From Kitasatospora sp. NBC_00374 (GTDB lineage: Bacteria > Actinomycetota > Actinomycetes > Streptomycetales > Streptomycetaceae): a stretch of 64,000 nt of DNA. Positions 26,090-34,941 of the stretch are shown in pieces. The stretch is taken from contig NZ_CP107964.1 in NCBI RefSeq assembly GCF_041434935.1, positions 1,364,001 through 1,428,000 on the forward strand, in the 5' to 3' direction. Within the stretch, counting starts at the first letter, position 1, and each line of letters starts with the position of its first letter. The notes beneath the pieces are model-generated. The model was not told where the DNA came from. It was given only the letters and a program-made list of their open reading frames with translations, and did no database searches. The translations under genes and the position numbers were made by a program.

Positions 26090-28030
26090 ATGAGGATGCT
26101 GCGCATCGCGCTGAAATCGTTGAAGGTCCGCTGGGTGTCGCTGGTGGGCGCGTTCGTCGCACTGGCGCTCGGAGTCGCCATGACGACGGTGATGCTGCTC
26201 GGGCTCGCCGCTGCGATGTCGCTGCCCGGCGGGGAGGCCGTGGTCTCGCTGGTGGCGGCCCTCGGCACGGCGGGCGGGGTGAGCGCGTTCGTGTCGGCGT
26301 TCGTCGTCGCGTCGACGTTCTCGTACGTCGTCGGCCAGCGGCGGCGCGAACTGGGCCTGTTGCGGCTGGCCGGTGCGACCCGGGCCCAGGTGCGGCGGAC
26401 CGTCCTCGCGGAGGCGCTGGTCCTCGGCGTGGCCGCCTCGCTGGCGGGCTGCGTGCTCGGCCGGCTCGGGGCCCCCGCGATGGTGGGGTGGCTGGCGGAC
26501 GTCGGCATGGCACCGCCCGGCTTCACGCCCGGCCGGCAGGCCTGGCCGCTGCACGCGGCGTTCTGGACGGGCCTGCTGGTGGCGCTGGGCGGGGTGGCGG
26601 TGGCCGCCCGCCGCGCCGGGGCGTACGGGCCGTTGGACGCGCTGCGCTCCGCGGACGTGGACACCGCCGCGCTGACCGGCGGCCGTCGGCTGTGGGGCCT
26701 GGGGCTGGTGCTGACCGCCGCGACCATGATCGGCTGGAGCCTGGCCACGGACCCGGCCGACCTGCTCCACCGCAAGACCTACACCGTGCAGCCGATGGTG
26801 CTGATCAGCGCCTGCGGGCTGCTCTGCCCCGCGCTCGCCCGTCCGCTGCTGCGGCTGCTCGCCCGGCTCACGGCCCGCCGCACCCGCTGGGCCGGCCGGC
26901 TGGTCCGCGAGAACGCCACGGCGGCCATGCGGCGCACCGGCGCGATCGCCGCCCCCGTGCTGGTGTCGGTGGCGCTCACCGGCTCACTGGCCGGCGCGCT
27001 GGAGACGGTGAGCGCCGCGCGCACGGCCGAAGCCGCCGCGCGTACCGGCGCCGACTTCGTCGTCACCCCGCCCTCCGGTGCCCGGCCGCCGGCACCCGCA
27101 ACAGCCGGCGCTCCGGGCGCTGTCCGCGTCGACGCGCTCACGGCCGCCCTGCGAGCCGTCCCCGGCACGGCGGTCTCCCCCACCGCTCCCACCGAGCTCA
27201 CGGTGGTCGAGGCCGACGGCACCGCCGTCCGGACTCAGGCGCGGACGGCCGACCCCACCGCGCTCGCGGCGGTCGCCCGGCTGCCCGTGCTCACCGGCTC
27301 GGTGACCGCCCTCGACGACGGCGGCATCGTGCTGCCCGAGGAGTGGGGACACACCGCCGTCGGCGAGCCGGTGGACGTCATCCTGGCGGACGGCACCCGG
27401 ACCACCCTGCGTGTCGCCGCCGTCCTGCGCGACGGACTCGGCGACAACGGCCTGTACGTGACCGCGCGCAACGCCCCGGGCGCCCGCACCGACCGGATCG
27501 ACGTCCGCCTGACGCCCGGCACCGACCCCGTCACCGCCGGCGGGCTCCTCACCGACGCCGCCAGTCCGTACGGCGCGGGCGTCGCCGGCCGGGACGCCTG
27601 GCTGGCCGCGAGCGCACCGGCGAACGGCCGGATCACCCGGCTGCGGACCGTCCTCGTGCTGGGCCTCGCCCTGATCTACACCGGCATCGCCCTCGCCAAC
27701 ACCCTCGTCATGGCGACCACCGACCGCCGGCGCGAACTCGCCCTGCTCCGCCTCACCGGCGCCACCCGGTCCCAGGTGACGGCCCTGGTCACCGCCGAGG
27801 CGGTGCTCGTCGTCGCCGTCGGCGCCGTCCTCGGCTGCGCCGTCGCCGCCGTCCAACTCGGCACCATGCACGGGGCCCTGGCCCTGCTGCGGGTGCCCGC
27901 CCCAGTGGTCCTGCCGTGGCAGCCGATCGGGCTGGTCACCGCGGCCTGCACCCTCCTGGCGGTCCCGTGCACCGCGCTGTCCGCCGCCTGGGCACTGCGC
28001 CGCAGGCCCGTCCTCGCGGTGGCCGGCTGA
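26090..28030 (+). CDS. FtsX-like ABC transporter permease
   Basis: A 646-residue membrane protein with two FtsX modules. The first has four helices in about residues 15-185, with an FtsX core containing FSYVVGQRRRELGLLRLAGATRAQVRR. After two further helices and an extracytoplasmic domain (about 320-500), the second has three helices (about 520-640) repeating TTDRRRELALLRLTGATRSQV. Such permeases work with an ATP-binding subunit in export or antimicrobial-peptide resistance. No ATPase gene is adjacent, which is unusual. The ATG at 26090 is favoured; a second Met two codons later is possible. Confidence 0.85.
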   Translation: MRMLRIALKSLKVRWVSLVGAFVALALGVAMTTVMLLGLAAAMSLPGGEAVVSLVAALGTAGGVSAFVSAFVVASTFSYVVGQRRRELGLLRLAGATRAQVRRTVLAEALVLGVAASLAGCVLGRLGAPAMVGWLADVGMAPPGFTPGRQAWPLHAAFWTGLLVALGGVAVAARRAGAYGPLDALRSADVDTAALTGGRRLWGLGLVLTAATMIGWSLATDPADLLHRKTYTVQPMVLISACGLLCPALARPLLRLLARLTARRTRWAGRLVRENATAAMRRTGAIAAPVLVSVALTGSLAGALETVSAARTAEAAARTGADFVVTPPSGARPPAPATAGAPGAVRVDALTAALRAVPGTAVSPTAPTELTVVEADGTAVRTQARTADPTALAAVARLPVLTGSVTALDDGGIVLPEEWGHTAVGEPVDVILADGTRTTLRVAAVLRDGLGDNGLYVTARNAPGARTDRIDVRLTPGTDPVTAGGLLTDAASPYGAGVAGRDAWLAASAPANGRITRLRTVLVLGLALIYTGIALANTLVMATTDRRRELALLRLTGATRSQVTALVTAEAVLVVAVGAVLGCAVAAVQLGTMHGALALLRVPAPVVLPWQPIGLVTAACTLLAVPCTALSAAWALRRRPVLAVAG

Positions 28031-28095
28031 CGCGCCCGCGACACGCCGTGGACCCGGACACCGCGAGACGGCTCACCCGGGCCCGTCGGCGGGAG

Positions 28096-28144
28096 CCGAA
28101 AAGTTTTCGGCCGGGGATGTCGAGAAGCCGTGGCGGGCTCCGTC
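28096..28144 (+). promoter_or_regulatory. Inverted repeat and ECF42-type promoter
   Basis: CCGAAAA-G-TTTTCGG (28096-28110) is a perfect inverted repeat. Eight nt after it comes TGTCGA (28118-28123), a 17-nt spacer and CGTC (28141-28144). From memory, ECF42 sigma factors recognise TGTCGA at -35 and CGA/TC at -10; the match and spacing fit. It lies 53 bp before the DGPF gene, so the sigma factor probably drives its own operon. Confidence 0.6.
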
Positions 28145-28196
28145 CCAGCAGTGAACGCGGCCACAATGGGTCGCACCAGCACCGAGGAGAACCACG

Positions 28197-28604
28197 ATGG
28201 CCAAGTACCTGCTGCTCAAGCACTACCGCGGCGCCCCGAGCGCGGTCAACGACGTGCCCATGGACCAGTGGACGCCAGAGGAGATCTCGGCGCACATGCA
28301 GTACATGCACGACTTCGCGACCCGGCTCGAAGGGACCGGCGAGTTCGTCGACGGCCAGGCGCTCGCACCCGAGGGGACGTTCGTCCGGTACGACGGCGAG
28401 GGCCGTCCGCCGGTCACCGACGGCCCGTTCGCGGAGACCAAGGACCTCATCGCCGGCTGGATGGTGATCGACGTCGACAGCTACGAGCGCGCCGTCGAGC
28501 TGGCCGGGGAGCTGTCGGCCGCCCCCGGGGCGGGCGGGAAGCCGATCCACGAGTGGCTCGAACTGCGCCCGTTCCTGACCGCGCCGCCCACCATCACCGA
28601 GTGA
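28197..28604 (+). CDS. YCII-related DGPF-domain protein
   Basis: A 135-residue soluble protein with the YCII fold. The eponymous DGPF motif is at residues 75-78 (VTDGPFAETKDLIAGW), and HYRG near the start completes the usual pattern. DGPF proteins are the standard genomic partners of ECF42 sigma factors and are their main regulon members; their biochemical role is unresolved. It overlaps the sigma factor gene by GTGA at 28601, and an ECF42-like promoter precedes it. GAGGAGAACC lies before the ATG. Confidence 0.92.
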   Translation: MAKYLLLKHYRGAPSAVNDVPMDQWTPEEISAHMQYMHDFATRLEGTGEFVDGQALAPEGTFVRYDGEGRPPVTDGPFAETKDLIAGWMVIDVDSYERAVELAGELSAAPGAGGKPIHEWLELRPFLTAPPTITE

Positions 28605-29758
28605 CCTCCCCGGTGAACGAGGTCCTGCTCCGGAGCCTCACGCCGAGCGTGCTCGCCATCCTCGTCCGCCGCGGAGCCGACTTCGCGGCGGCCGAGGACG
28701 CGGTGCAGGACGCGCTGGTGGAGGCGGTCCGCGTCTGGCCGGCCGACCCACCGCGGGATCCGAAGGGCTGGCTGGTCACCGTGGCCTGGCGCCGGTTCCT
28801 CGACGCGACCCGGGCGGACGCCGCCCGCCGCCGGCGTGAGGACCTCGTCGACGAGCAGCCGGCACCCGGGCCCGCGCCCGCGGTGGACGACACGCTCCAG
28901 CTCTACTTCCTGTGCGCCCACCCGTCACTGACACCGTCGTCCGCGGTCGCGCTCACGCTGCGCGCCGTCGGCGGGCTGACCACCCGCCAGATCGCCCGGG
29001 CCTACCTGGTGCCCGAGGCGACCATGGCGCAGCGGATCAGCCGGGCCAAGCGCACGGTCTCCGGCGTGCGGTTCGACCGGCCCGGCGACGTCGCCACCGT
29101 GCTGCGCGTCCTCTACCTGGTCTTCAACGAGGGCTACTCCGGCGACGTCGACCTCGCCGCCGAAGCCATCCGGCTCACCCGGCAGCTCGCGGCCCACGTC
29201 GACCACCCCGAGGTCGCGGGGCTGCTCGCCCTCATGCTGCTCCACCACGCCCGGCGCGCCACCCGGACCGCGGCCGACGGCAGCCTGGTGCCGCTCGCCG
29301 AGCAGGACCGCGGCCGATGGGACACCGGGTCGATCGCCGAGGGCGTCTGGATCCTGCAGGCGGCCCTCGCCCGGGACCGGCTGGGCGAGTTCCAGGCCCA
29401 GGCCGCCATCGCCGCGCTCCACGCCGACGCGCCGACCGCCGAGGAGACCGACTGGGTGCAGATCGTCGAGTGGTACGACGAGCTCGTGCGCCTGACCGAC
29501 AGCCCGGTCGTCCGGCTCAACCGCGCGGTGGCCGTCGGCGAGGCCGACGGACCGCGCGCCGGGCTGGCGGCGCTCGCGGCGCTGGACGACTCACTCCCCC
29601 GCCACGCGGCGGTGGCGGCGTACCTCCGCGAGCGCGACGGCGACCTGGCGACGGCGGCGCGGCTGTACGCGGAGGCGGCCCGGAACGCGCCCAACCTCGC
29701 CGAGCGCGACCACCTGACCCGCCAGGCCGCCCGGCTCAACGAGCGCCGGCGTCGCTGA
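28601..29758 (+). CDS. ECF42-type RNA polymerase sigma factor with C-terminal extension
   Basis: A 385-residue sigma factor, about twice the size of a simple ECF sigma. Region 2 is at about residues 10-75 (AAEDAVQDALVEA, DPKGWLVTVAWRRF) and region 4 at about 105-160 (TTRQIARAYLVPEATMAQRISRAKR). The remaining ~220 residues form the helical, TPR-like DUF6596 extension characteristic of ECF42. No anti-sigma gene is present, in keeping with this group, where the extension is thought to control activity. The GTG at 28601 overlaps the DGPF stop; a GTG at 28613 is an alternative. Confidence 0.9.
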   Translation: MTSPVNEVLLRSLTPSVLAILVRRGADFAAAEDAVQDALVEAVRVWPADPPRDPKGWLVTVAWRRFLDATRADAARRRREDLVDEQPAPGPAPAVDDTLQLYFLCAHPSLTPSSAVALTLRAVGGLTTRQIARAYLVPEATMAQRISRAKRTVSGVRFDRPGDVATVLRVLYLVFNEGYSGDVDLAAEAIRLTRQLAAHVDHPEVAGLLALMLLHHARRATRTAADGSLVPLAEQDRGRWDTGSIAEGVWILQAALARDRLGEFQAQAAIAALHADAPTAEETDWVQIVEWYDELVRLTDSPVVRLNRAVAVGEADGPRAGLAALAALDDSLPRHAAVAAYLRERDGDLATAARLYAEAARNAPNLAERDHLTRQAARLNERRRR

Positions 29759-30299
29759 CGGGACGCGATCGGATTCGGCGTCTCGGTGGACCCGACCGCC
29801 GAGGTGCCCGGTGAAGGTGGCCGGCTGCGACGATTCGGCCTGCCCGAAAGGCCACCCCCCGGGCTCATCCGCGGAGAGCCGGATTCCCTTCGACTCGGAT
29901 CGCATTCCATTACTTTCGCAGGTTCGCAGGGAGGGGGAATTCGATCGGCTCTCCCCGGATCGGCGGGGGCCGTCCACGGCTCGTCCGGTCGTGGACCGGG
30001 AATGTCGGACCGCCCCGGCACGCCCCGCCGGGCCGCACTGTGGTGGCGGCCCACATGGACACCAATGCCGTTGTGGTGCACGGTGGTTGGTTGGTCGTTT
30101 CCGGGGTGCCCGCCCGCTGCGGCCGCACCCTGTTGTGCCGGTCCCGCAGGGGAGTGATGAAGCTTCCGAGTGCGCGTGAGGCTTGCAGAAATTGTTTTCA
30201 CCCGGGCCTGTCGGAGTCGCCTGCGCGGTGCTTGAATAGCCGCCATCAACCCCCCCTCCACTGCTGCCACTTGTGGCACGCCGAAATCAAGGACGCCCT
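29759..30299. other. 540-bp intergenic region upstream of NlpC/P60 gene
   Basis: No convincing gene. It includes patches with lower GC than the surroundings (around 29885-29945 and 30180-30245), which is where the promoter and any leader of the hydrolase gene should lie. Cell-wall hydrolase genes of actinomycetes often have a c-di-AMP riboswitch; I looked for its conserved blocks and did not find them convincingly. I see nothing else to report. Confidence 0.4.
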
Positions 30300-31520
30300 G
30301 TGACTACGCGCGTTGACCTGTTACCCCGGCGGGCTCTTCCCGTTCTTCGCCTCGCCGCACTCCTGGCCGTGCTGGCCTCCCTCGTCGTCTTCTTCGCCGG
30401 CGCTCAGCAAGCCCATGCGGCGCCCACCTGCGGAGTGCTCTCCTCGGGCGCCGCTCCGCAGGCCAACTCGGCGGTGAACGCCGCCTGCGGCCAGATCGGC
30501 ACGCCGTACTCGTGGGGCGGAGGCCACGGCGGGCAGCCGGGTCCGTCGTACGGGATCTGCGACGCGTCCAACGGCGCCCCCAACGACTGTCACGTGAAGG
30601 GCCTGGACTGCTCCGGCCTGGTCCGCTACGCCTACTACCTCGCGGTGGGCACGGACGTCATCAACGGCGTGACCACCACGCAGTGGACCTCCTCACGTGC
30701 GGTGGCCAGGTTCTACCGGGGCGACGGGACGGGCCCACTGCTCCCCGGTGACCTGGTGTTCTTCGGGAACACGCCGTCGACCATCCACCACGTGGCGATC
30801 TACCTCGGGCAGGGGTACATCGCGGAGGCCCCGTACTCCGGCGGCTACGTGCAGGTGGCCGCGCTGTCCTCGCACAGCGACTACTACGGCGCCATCCGCC
30901 TCTACGGGCCGGGCGGCGGCTCCACCCCGCCGCCCTCCGGCGGCGGCCGGTACTGGGTGGACACGTTCTCGAACGCGTCCGTGTACGGGTCACCGACGAG
31001 TACCACGAGCACCGGCACGCTCTACCAGGGCACCAACTACGTGTACTGCAAGACCTGGGGACGCGAGATCCGCAACGGGAGCAGCTTCAACCACTGGTGG
31101 CTGAAGACCGACCCCGACGTCGGACCCGCCGGGCAGTGGGTCTCGGCCTACTACCTCTCCAAGTGGGGCAACGACGAGGCCAAGGACAACAACGGCACCG
31201 TCATCCCCGACTGCGCCGGCGGCAGCACGCCACCGCCGCCCAGCACCACCAAGTACTGGGTGGACACGTTCTCGAACGCGTCCGTGTACGGGTCACCGAC
31301 CAGTACCACCAGCACCGGCACGCTCTACCAGGGCACCAACTACGTGTACTGCAAGACCTGGGGACGCGAGATCCGCAACGGGAGCAGCTTCAACCACTGG
31401 TGGCTGAAGACCGACCCCGACGTCGGACCCGCCGGGCAGTGGGTCTCGGCCTACTACCTCTCCAAGTGGGGCAACGACGAGGCCAAGGACAACAACGGCA
31501 CCGTCATCCCCGACTGCTGA
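30300..31520 (+). CDS. Secreted NlpC/P60 peptidoglycan hydrolase with duplicated C-terminal module
   Basis: A 406-residue exported enzyme. A signal peptide covers residues 1-40 (cleavage near AQQAHAAP). The NlpC/P60 domain spans about 52-205 with catalytic Cys104 (GLDCSGLVRYAY) and His163/164 (TIHHVAIYLG). Two 88-residue repeats follow (residues 218-305 and 319-406), separated by Pro/Gly/Ser linkers and almost identical to each other; each is rich in Trp, Tyr and Ser and is probably a wall-binding (SH3-like) module. The enzyme should cleave peptide stems of peptidoglycan. The GTG at 30300 has AAGGA 6 nt upstream. Confidence 0.88.
   Translation: MTTRVDLLPRRALPVLRLAALLAVLASLVVFFAGAQQAHAAPTCGVLSSGAAPQANSAVNAACGQIGTPYSWGGGHGGQPGPSYGICDASNGAPNDCHVKGLDCSGLVRYAYYLAVGTDVINGVTTTQWTSSRAVARFYRGDGTGPLLPGDLVFFGNTPSTIHHVAIYLGQGYIAEAPYSGGYVQVAALSSHSDYYGAIRLYGPGGGSTPPPSGGGRYWVDTFSNASVYGSPTSTTSTGTLYQGTNYVYCKTWGREIRNGSSFNHWWLKTDPDVGPAGQWVSAYYLSKWGNDEAKDNNGTVIPDCAGGSTPPPPSTTKYWVDTFSNASVYGSPTSTTSTGTLYQGTNYVYCKTWGREIRNGSSFNHWWLKTDPDVGPAGQWVSAYYLSKWGNDEAKDNNGTVIPDC
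30951..31517 (+). repeat. Near-identical 264-bp direct repeat inside the NlpC/P60 gene
   Basis: Copy 1 is 30951-31214 and copy 2 is 31254-31517. I could find only two base differences between them (in the stretch encoding SPTSTTSTG), both silent. They are separated by 39 bp encoding a Pro/Thr-rich linker. Such identity implies very recent duplication or ongoing gene conversion. Confidence 0.92.
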
Positions 31521-31674
31521 ACCGATCCGCCGTCCCGGCCGCTGCGGCCGGGACGGCTCGGCGCGCTGCACCGATCCGGCGTTGCCGTGGACGGTCTCCT
31601 GGCCGGACTGCGGTGGCCGCGAACCGCGTCCCACGCGCGAGTTCGGAGACGAGCAGCGCCGAGAGCCTGCGGAG

Positions 31675-32850
31675 CTATGTGCGGGAAGCGGCCCGGCTCC
31701 CGGCCTCAGGGCGTTCGTCGAGCGCGGCGGCGGTGTGGATCGGGCCCTCGGTGGCGGTGAGGCGGTGACCGCTGCCGCCCCAGCGGGTGGCGATGATCTC
31801 GGCCATGATGGAGACGGCGGTCTCCTGCGGGGTGCGGGCGCCGAGGTCGAGTCCGGCCGGGGCCGCGAGGCGGGACAACTCGTCGTCGTCCAGGCCGACT
31901 TCGCGCAGCCGGTCGAGCCGGTCCAGGTGGGTGCGGCGGGAGCCGAGGGCGCCGACGTAGGCGAGTCGGGGCAGCCGTAGCGCTGTCGCGAGCAGCGGAA
32001 CGTCGAACTTGGGGTCGTGGGTCAGCACGGCCACCGCCGTCCGGTCGTCGAGCCGGCCCGCCGCCGCCTCCTCGGCCAGGTACTCGTGCGGCCAGCGCAC
32101 CACGACCTCGTCCGCGTGCGGGAAGCGGGCCGCGGTGGCGAACACCGGACGGGCGTCGCAGACGGTGACGCGGTAGCCGAGGTAGCCGCCCAACTCGGAG
32201 ACGGCTGCGGCGAAGTCGAGGGCGCCGAAGACCAGCAGCCGCGGCGCCGGGACGAACGATCCGACGAAGACCGCGACCTCCTCGCCCTGGCGCTGCCCCG
32301 CACTGCCGTAGTGGGCGAGCGCGCTCGTGCCGTGGTCGAGCAGGCCGCGTGCGTCCACGGTCACCGTGCCGTCCAGGGTGGCGGAGCCGAGCGTGCCGGC
32401 GGTGCGGTCCGGCCAGATCACCAGCCGGCGGCCGGGCGAGCCCGCTCCGGACTCCGGGCCCGCGACCGCGGTGGCCGTCGCGACCGGCTCGTCGGCGGCC
32501 AGCGACGCCATCACCTCCGGGAGTTCGGGGAACGTCCGACGGGACACCGGCTCGACGAAGACCTCGATGGTGCCGCCGCAGCTCAGCCCGACCTCGAAGG
32601 CGTCCTGGTCGCTCACGCCGTACCTGCGCAGCACCGGCCGGCCGGTGGCCTGTGCCTCCCGGGCCTCCTCGTAGACGTCCGCCTCGACGCAGCCGCCGGA
32701 CACGCTGCCGACCACCGTGCCCGACTCGGACACCGCCATCGCGGCCCCGGTCGGGCGTGGCGCGCTGCGGAACGTGCTGACCACGGTGGCGAGCCCGACG
32801 CTCTCACCGGCCAGGTACCACGGGTAGACCTCGTCCAGGACGTCACGCAC
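31675..32850 (-). CDS. coxI: XdhC/CoxI family molybdenum-enzyme maturation protein
   Basis: A 391-residue protein. The N-terminal XdhC domain has the signature VGSVSGGCVEADV and a later LSCGGTIEVF; the C-terminal half is a Rossmann-like domain with VFGALDFAAAVSELGGYLGYRV and TPQETAVSIMAEI. Family members bind the molybdenum cofactor and assist its sulfuration and insertion into xanthine-dehydrogenase-family enzymes. It starts 4 nt after the coxG-like gene stops, so the two are coupled. A second, divergent member of the family lies in the coxMSL operon (38737). Assignment to coxI is by context. Confidence 0.82.
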   Translation of the reverse strand: MRDVLDEVYPWYLAGESVGLATVVSTFRSAPRPTGAAMAVSESGTVVGSVSGGCVEADVYEEAREAQATGRPVLRRYGVSDQDAFEVGLSCGGTIEVFVEPVSRRTFPELPEVMASLAADEPVATATAVAGPESGAGSPGRRLVIWPDRTAGTLGSATLDGTVTVDARGLLDHGTSALAHYGSAGQRQGEEVAVFVGSFVPAPRLLVFGALDFAAAVSELGGYLGYRVTVCDARPVFATAARFPHADEVVVRWPHEYLAEEAAAGRLDDRTAVAVLTHDPKFDVPLLATALRLPRLAYVGALGSRRTHLDRLDRLREVGLDDDELSRLAAPAGLDLGARTPQETAVSIMAEIIATRWGGSGHRLTATEGPIHTAAALDERPEAGSRAASRT

Positions 32851-32854
32851 GGTG

Positions 32855-33553
32855 TCACCCGCAGCGGCGGCAGCACGGACCGGATCGCCGGGCCCGCCGC
32901 AGCCCGACCACCAGCGCGATGACGATCAGTGCCCCGGCGGCGGCCGGCACGAGGCGCTTGAGCAGCGCGCCACCGGCGACGCCGAACAGGTCGAGCGGCT
33001 CGTCGGCGGCCGCCCCCGCAGGAGCCGCCCCGGAGGCCCCGGAGGCGGCGGCGGGGGCGCGAGCGGGAGCGGGAGCGGCGGTCTCGGACGGCGCGGTGTC
33101 GGTGTCGGCGGGCGCCGCCGACCGCTGCTCCAGGCAGTCCACGAACCTCCCGAGCAGCTTCCTGCTGATCTCCTCGATCACTCCCTGCCCGAACTGGGCC
33201 GCCTTCCCGGTGATGCTGAGCCGGGTCTGCGCCGTCACCCGGGTGCCGTCGCCGTCCGGTGCGAGCCGCGCGGTGATGTGCGCCTCGGCGTTGCCCTGGC
33301 CGCGGGTGTCCTGGCCGGAGGCCTTCAGCCGCACGGTGTGCGCCGCGTCGTCACGCTCCTCGAAGGTGGCCACGCCCTTGTAGACGATGGTGACCGGCCC
33401 GACCTTGACCTTGACGGTCCCGCGGTACCGCTCCCCCTCGACGGAGGTGAGCTGCGCACCCGGCATGCAGGGCGCCAGCCGCGGGATGTCGGTGAACAGC
33501 TCCCAGGCTGCGTCGATCGGCAGGCTCACGCGGAACTCGTGGGTGAACTCCAT
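32855..33553 (-). CDS. coxG: CoxG-like SRPBCC protein with C-terminal membrane anchor
   Basis: A 232-residue protein. Residues 1-150 form a START/SRPBCC fold of the carbon monoxide dehydrogenase subunit G family (ITGKAAQFGQGVIEEISRKLL is characteristic). A Pro/Ala-rich linker leads to a single helix near residues 207-226 and a basic end. CoxG has been proposed to recruit CO dehydrogenase to the membrane or deliver quinone; the anchor seen here agrees with a membrane role. The ATG at 33553 has GGAGG about 9 nt upstream on the minus strand. Confidence 0.82.
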   Translation of the reverse strand: MEFTHEFRVSLPIDAAWELFTDIPRLAPCMPGAQLTSVEGERYRGTVKVKVGPVTIVYKGVATFEERDDAAHTVRLKASGQDTRGQGNAEAHITARLAPDGDGTRVTAQTRLSITGKAAQFGQGVIEEISRKLLGRFVDCLEQRSAAPADTDTAPSETAAPAPARAPAAASGASGAAPAGAAADEPLDLFGVAGGALLKRLVPAAAGALIVIALVVGLRRARRSGPCCRRCG

Positions 33554-33666
33554 GCGGACGGGCCTCCTCGCACGGATCGCCGGCGGTCCCGCCGTCGGCA
33601 CGGCGGAATCGATCGTCAAGGGGTGCACTTCAAGGATGGCTCACCAGCGCCGCGTGCGCTCGCGGG

Positions 33667-34680
33667 TCAGCTCCACAGGCTCACGTGCACGGTGGGGTGG
33701 AAGTGTGCGCCCGGCACCCCGGTCGTCCGGCTCAGCAGGCTCCGCAGCGCGGCGGGCGTGGTCACGAACCGGCAGAGCGCGGACGCGGTCGGCGAACGCC
33801 GGTCGCCGCGCAGCGCGCTGACCTGCATGACGCCGTTGACCGGCGTGCCGGGGATCTCCAGCACGGTGAGGGTGCCGTGCCGCAGCTCGTCGCGGACCAG
33901 GTGGAGCAGGGTCAGGGAGAGCCCGTCGCCGGCCGCGACCGCGTTGAGCGCCGCCGTGGTGCTGGGGAAGAACGAGACGCTGCGCTCGCCGACGCCGTTC
34001 CGGGCCAGGAAGGCGCCGCCCGGGGTGGCCGGGTCCAGCTGCCCCGGGCCGAGCAGCCAGTGCTCGCGCGGCAGCCGGCTGACCGGCAGGCGCAGCGGCC
34101 CGTACCCCGCCCGGTCGAGGCCGGCGCCGGCGTGCCGGGGCGAGGCGACGACCACCAGCCGGAACCGCAGGAACGGGATGTGTTCGACGGCGTCGGCAGC
34201 GGGGTCCCGGTCGCCCGTGGGCCCGTCGCCGTCGGCGGTGGTGGGACCGATCGCGACGTCGGCCCGGCGGTCCAGCAGCAGCTCGGTGAGGACCTGGGCG
34301 GGTACGGCGAGGGTGTCGGAGTCCACCTCCGGCTGCCGGCGGACGAAGGCCTCCAGCAGCGGCGGGACGATCAGCTCCGCGCTCGGTTCGGTGGCGGCGA
34401 CCCGCAGGGAGGAGGTCTCCGTCCCGGCCTCGCGGACCCGTCGGCGGGTCTCCTCGGCCAGTCCCACGATCTCCGCCGCGCCCGCCGCCAGCCGGCGCCC
34501 GCCCGGGGTCAGCGCGATCCCGCCCCCGGCCCGGACGAACAGCTGGTCGCCCAGTTCGCGGCGCAGCGCCGCCACCGCGCCGGACACCGCGGGCTCGCTG
34601 ACCCGCAGCGACAGCGCCGCGGCCTTGACCGAGCCCAGTCGCGCCACCGCCACGAAGGCTCTGAGTTGCGTGAGGGTCAT
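33667..34680 (-). CDS. LysR-family regulator of the CO dehydrogenase locus
   Basis: A 337-residue regulator: N-terminal winged helix-turn-helix (residues 1-60, LTQLRAFVAVARLGSVKAAALSLRVSEPAVSGAV) and a two-lobe effector-binding domain (about 90-310). It is divergent from coxM and upstream of coxG and coxI, the standard position of a pathway-specific LysR activator. LysR proteins bind T-N11-A sites in the divergent promoter; I could not single one out in the 260-bp intergenic region. The effector is unknown. Confidence 0.87.
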   Translation of the reverse strand: MTLTQLRAFVAVARLGSVKAAALSLRVSEPAVSGAVAALRRELGDQLFVRAGGGIALTPGGRRLAAGAAEIVGLAEETRRRVREAGTETSSLRVAATEPSAELIVPPLLEAFVRRQPEVDSDTLAVPAQVLTELLLDRRADVAIGPTTADGDGPTGDRDPAADAVEHIPFLRFRLVVVASPRHAGAGLDRAGYGPLRLPVSRLPREHWLLGPGQLDPATPGGAFLARNGVGERSVSFFPSTTAALNAVAAGDGLSLTLLHLVRDELRHGTLTVLEIPGTPVNGVMQVSALRGDRRSPTASALCRFVTTPAALRSLLSRTTGVPGAHFHPTVHVSLWS

Positions 34681-34941
34681 CGCCGCCTCCTGCGGTCACC
34701 CGCCGGGCCGCGCCGTCGCGGGTTCCACTGGAGTCAGCGGCGGCGGCGTCTTAACCATTCCCTTCAGTCGCCGTTGACCGGCCCGGCCGGCGGGGCGACG
34801 CTCGGGCGTAGCGTCGGTCTTGGGCGTAGCGCCGCGCTCGGCCGTACCGTCGGCCTCGGGCGCAGCGCCGGCCGGGCCGGCGACGGACGACAGGGCCCGT
34901 GACCGTCGTGGCCCTGGCCCGTGACCGGTCAGGAGGCTGCC

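Noticed and set aside
30100..30299. c-di-AMP (ydaO-type) riboswitch upstream of the NlpC/P60 gene
   Set aside because: Expected from related cell-wall hydrolase genes, but I could not find the conserved sequence blocks.
30951..31517. CRISPR-like or satellite repeat
   Set aside because: Only two copies, in frame within one gene and encoding a protein module.
34780..34900. Imperfect repeats of a GGCGTAGCG-like word in the LysR-coxM intergenic region, considered as LysR operators
   Set aside because: The repeats are not inverted and do not follow the T-N11-A pattern; probably GC-biased low-complexity sequence.
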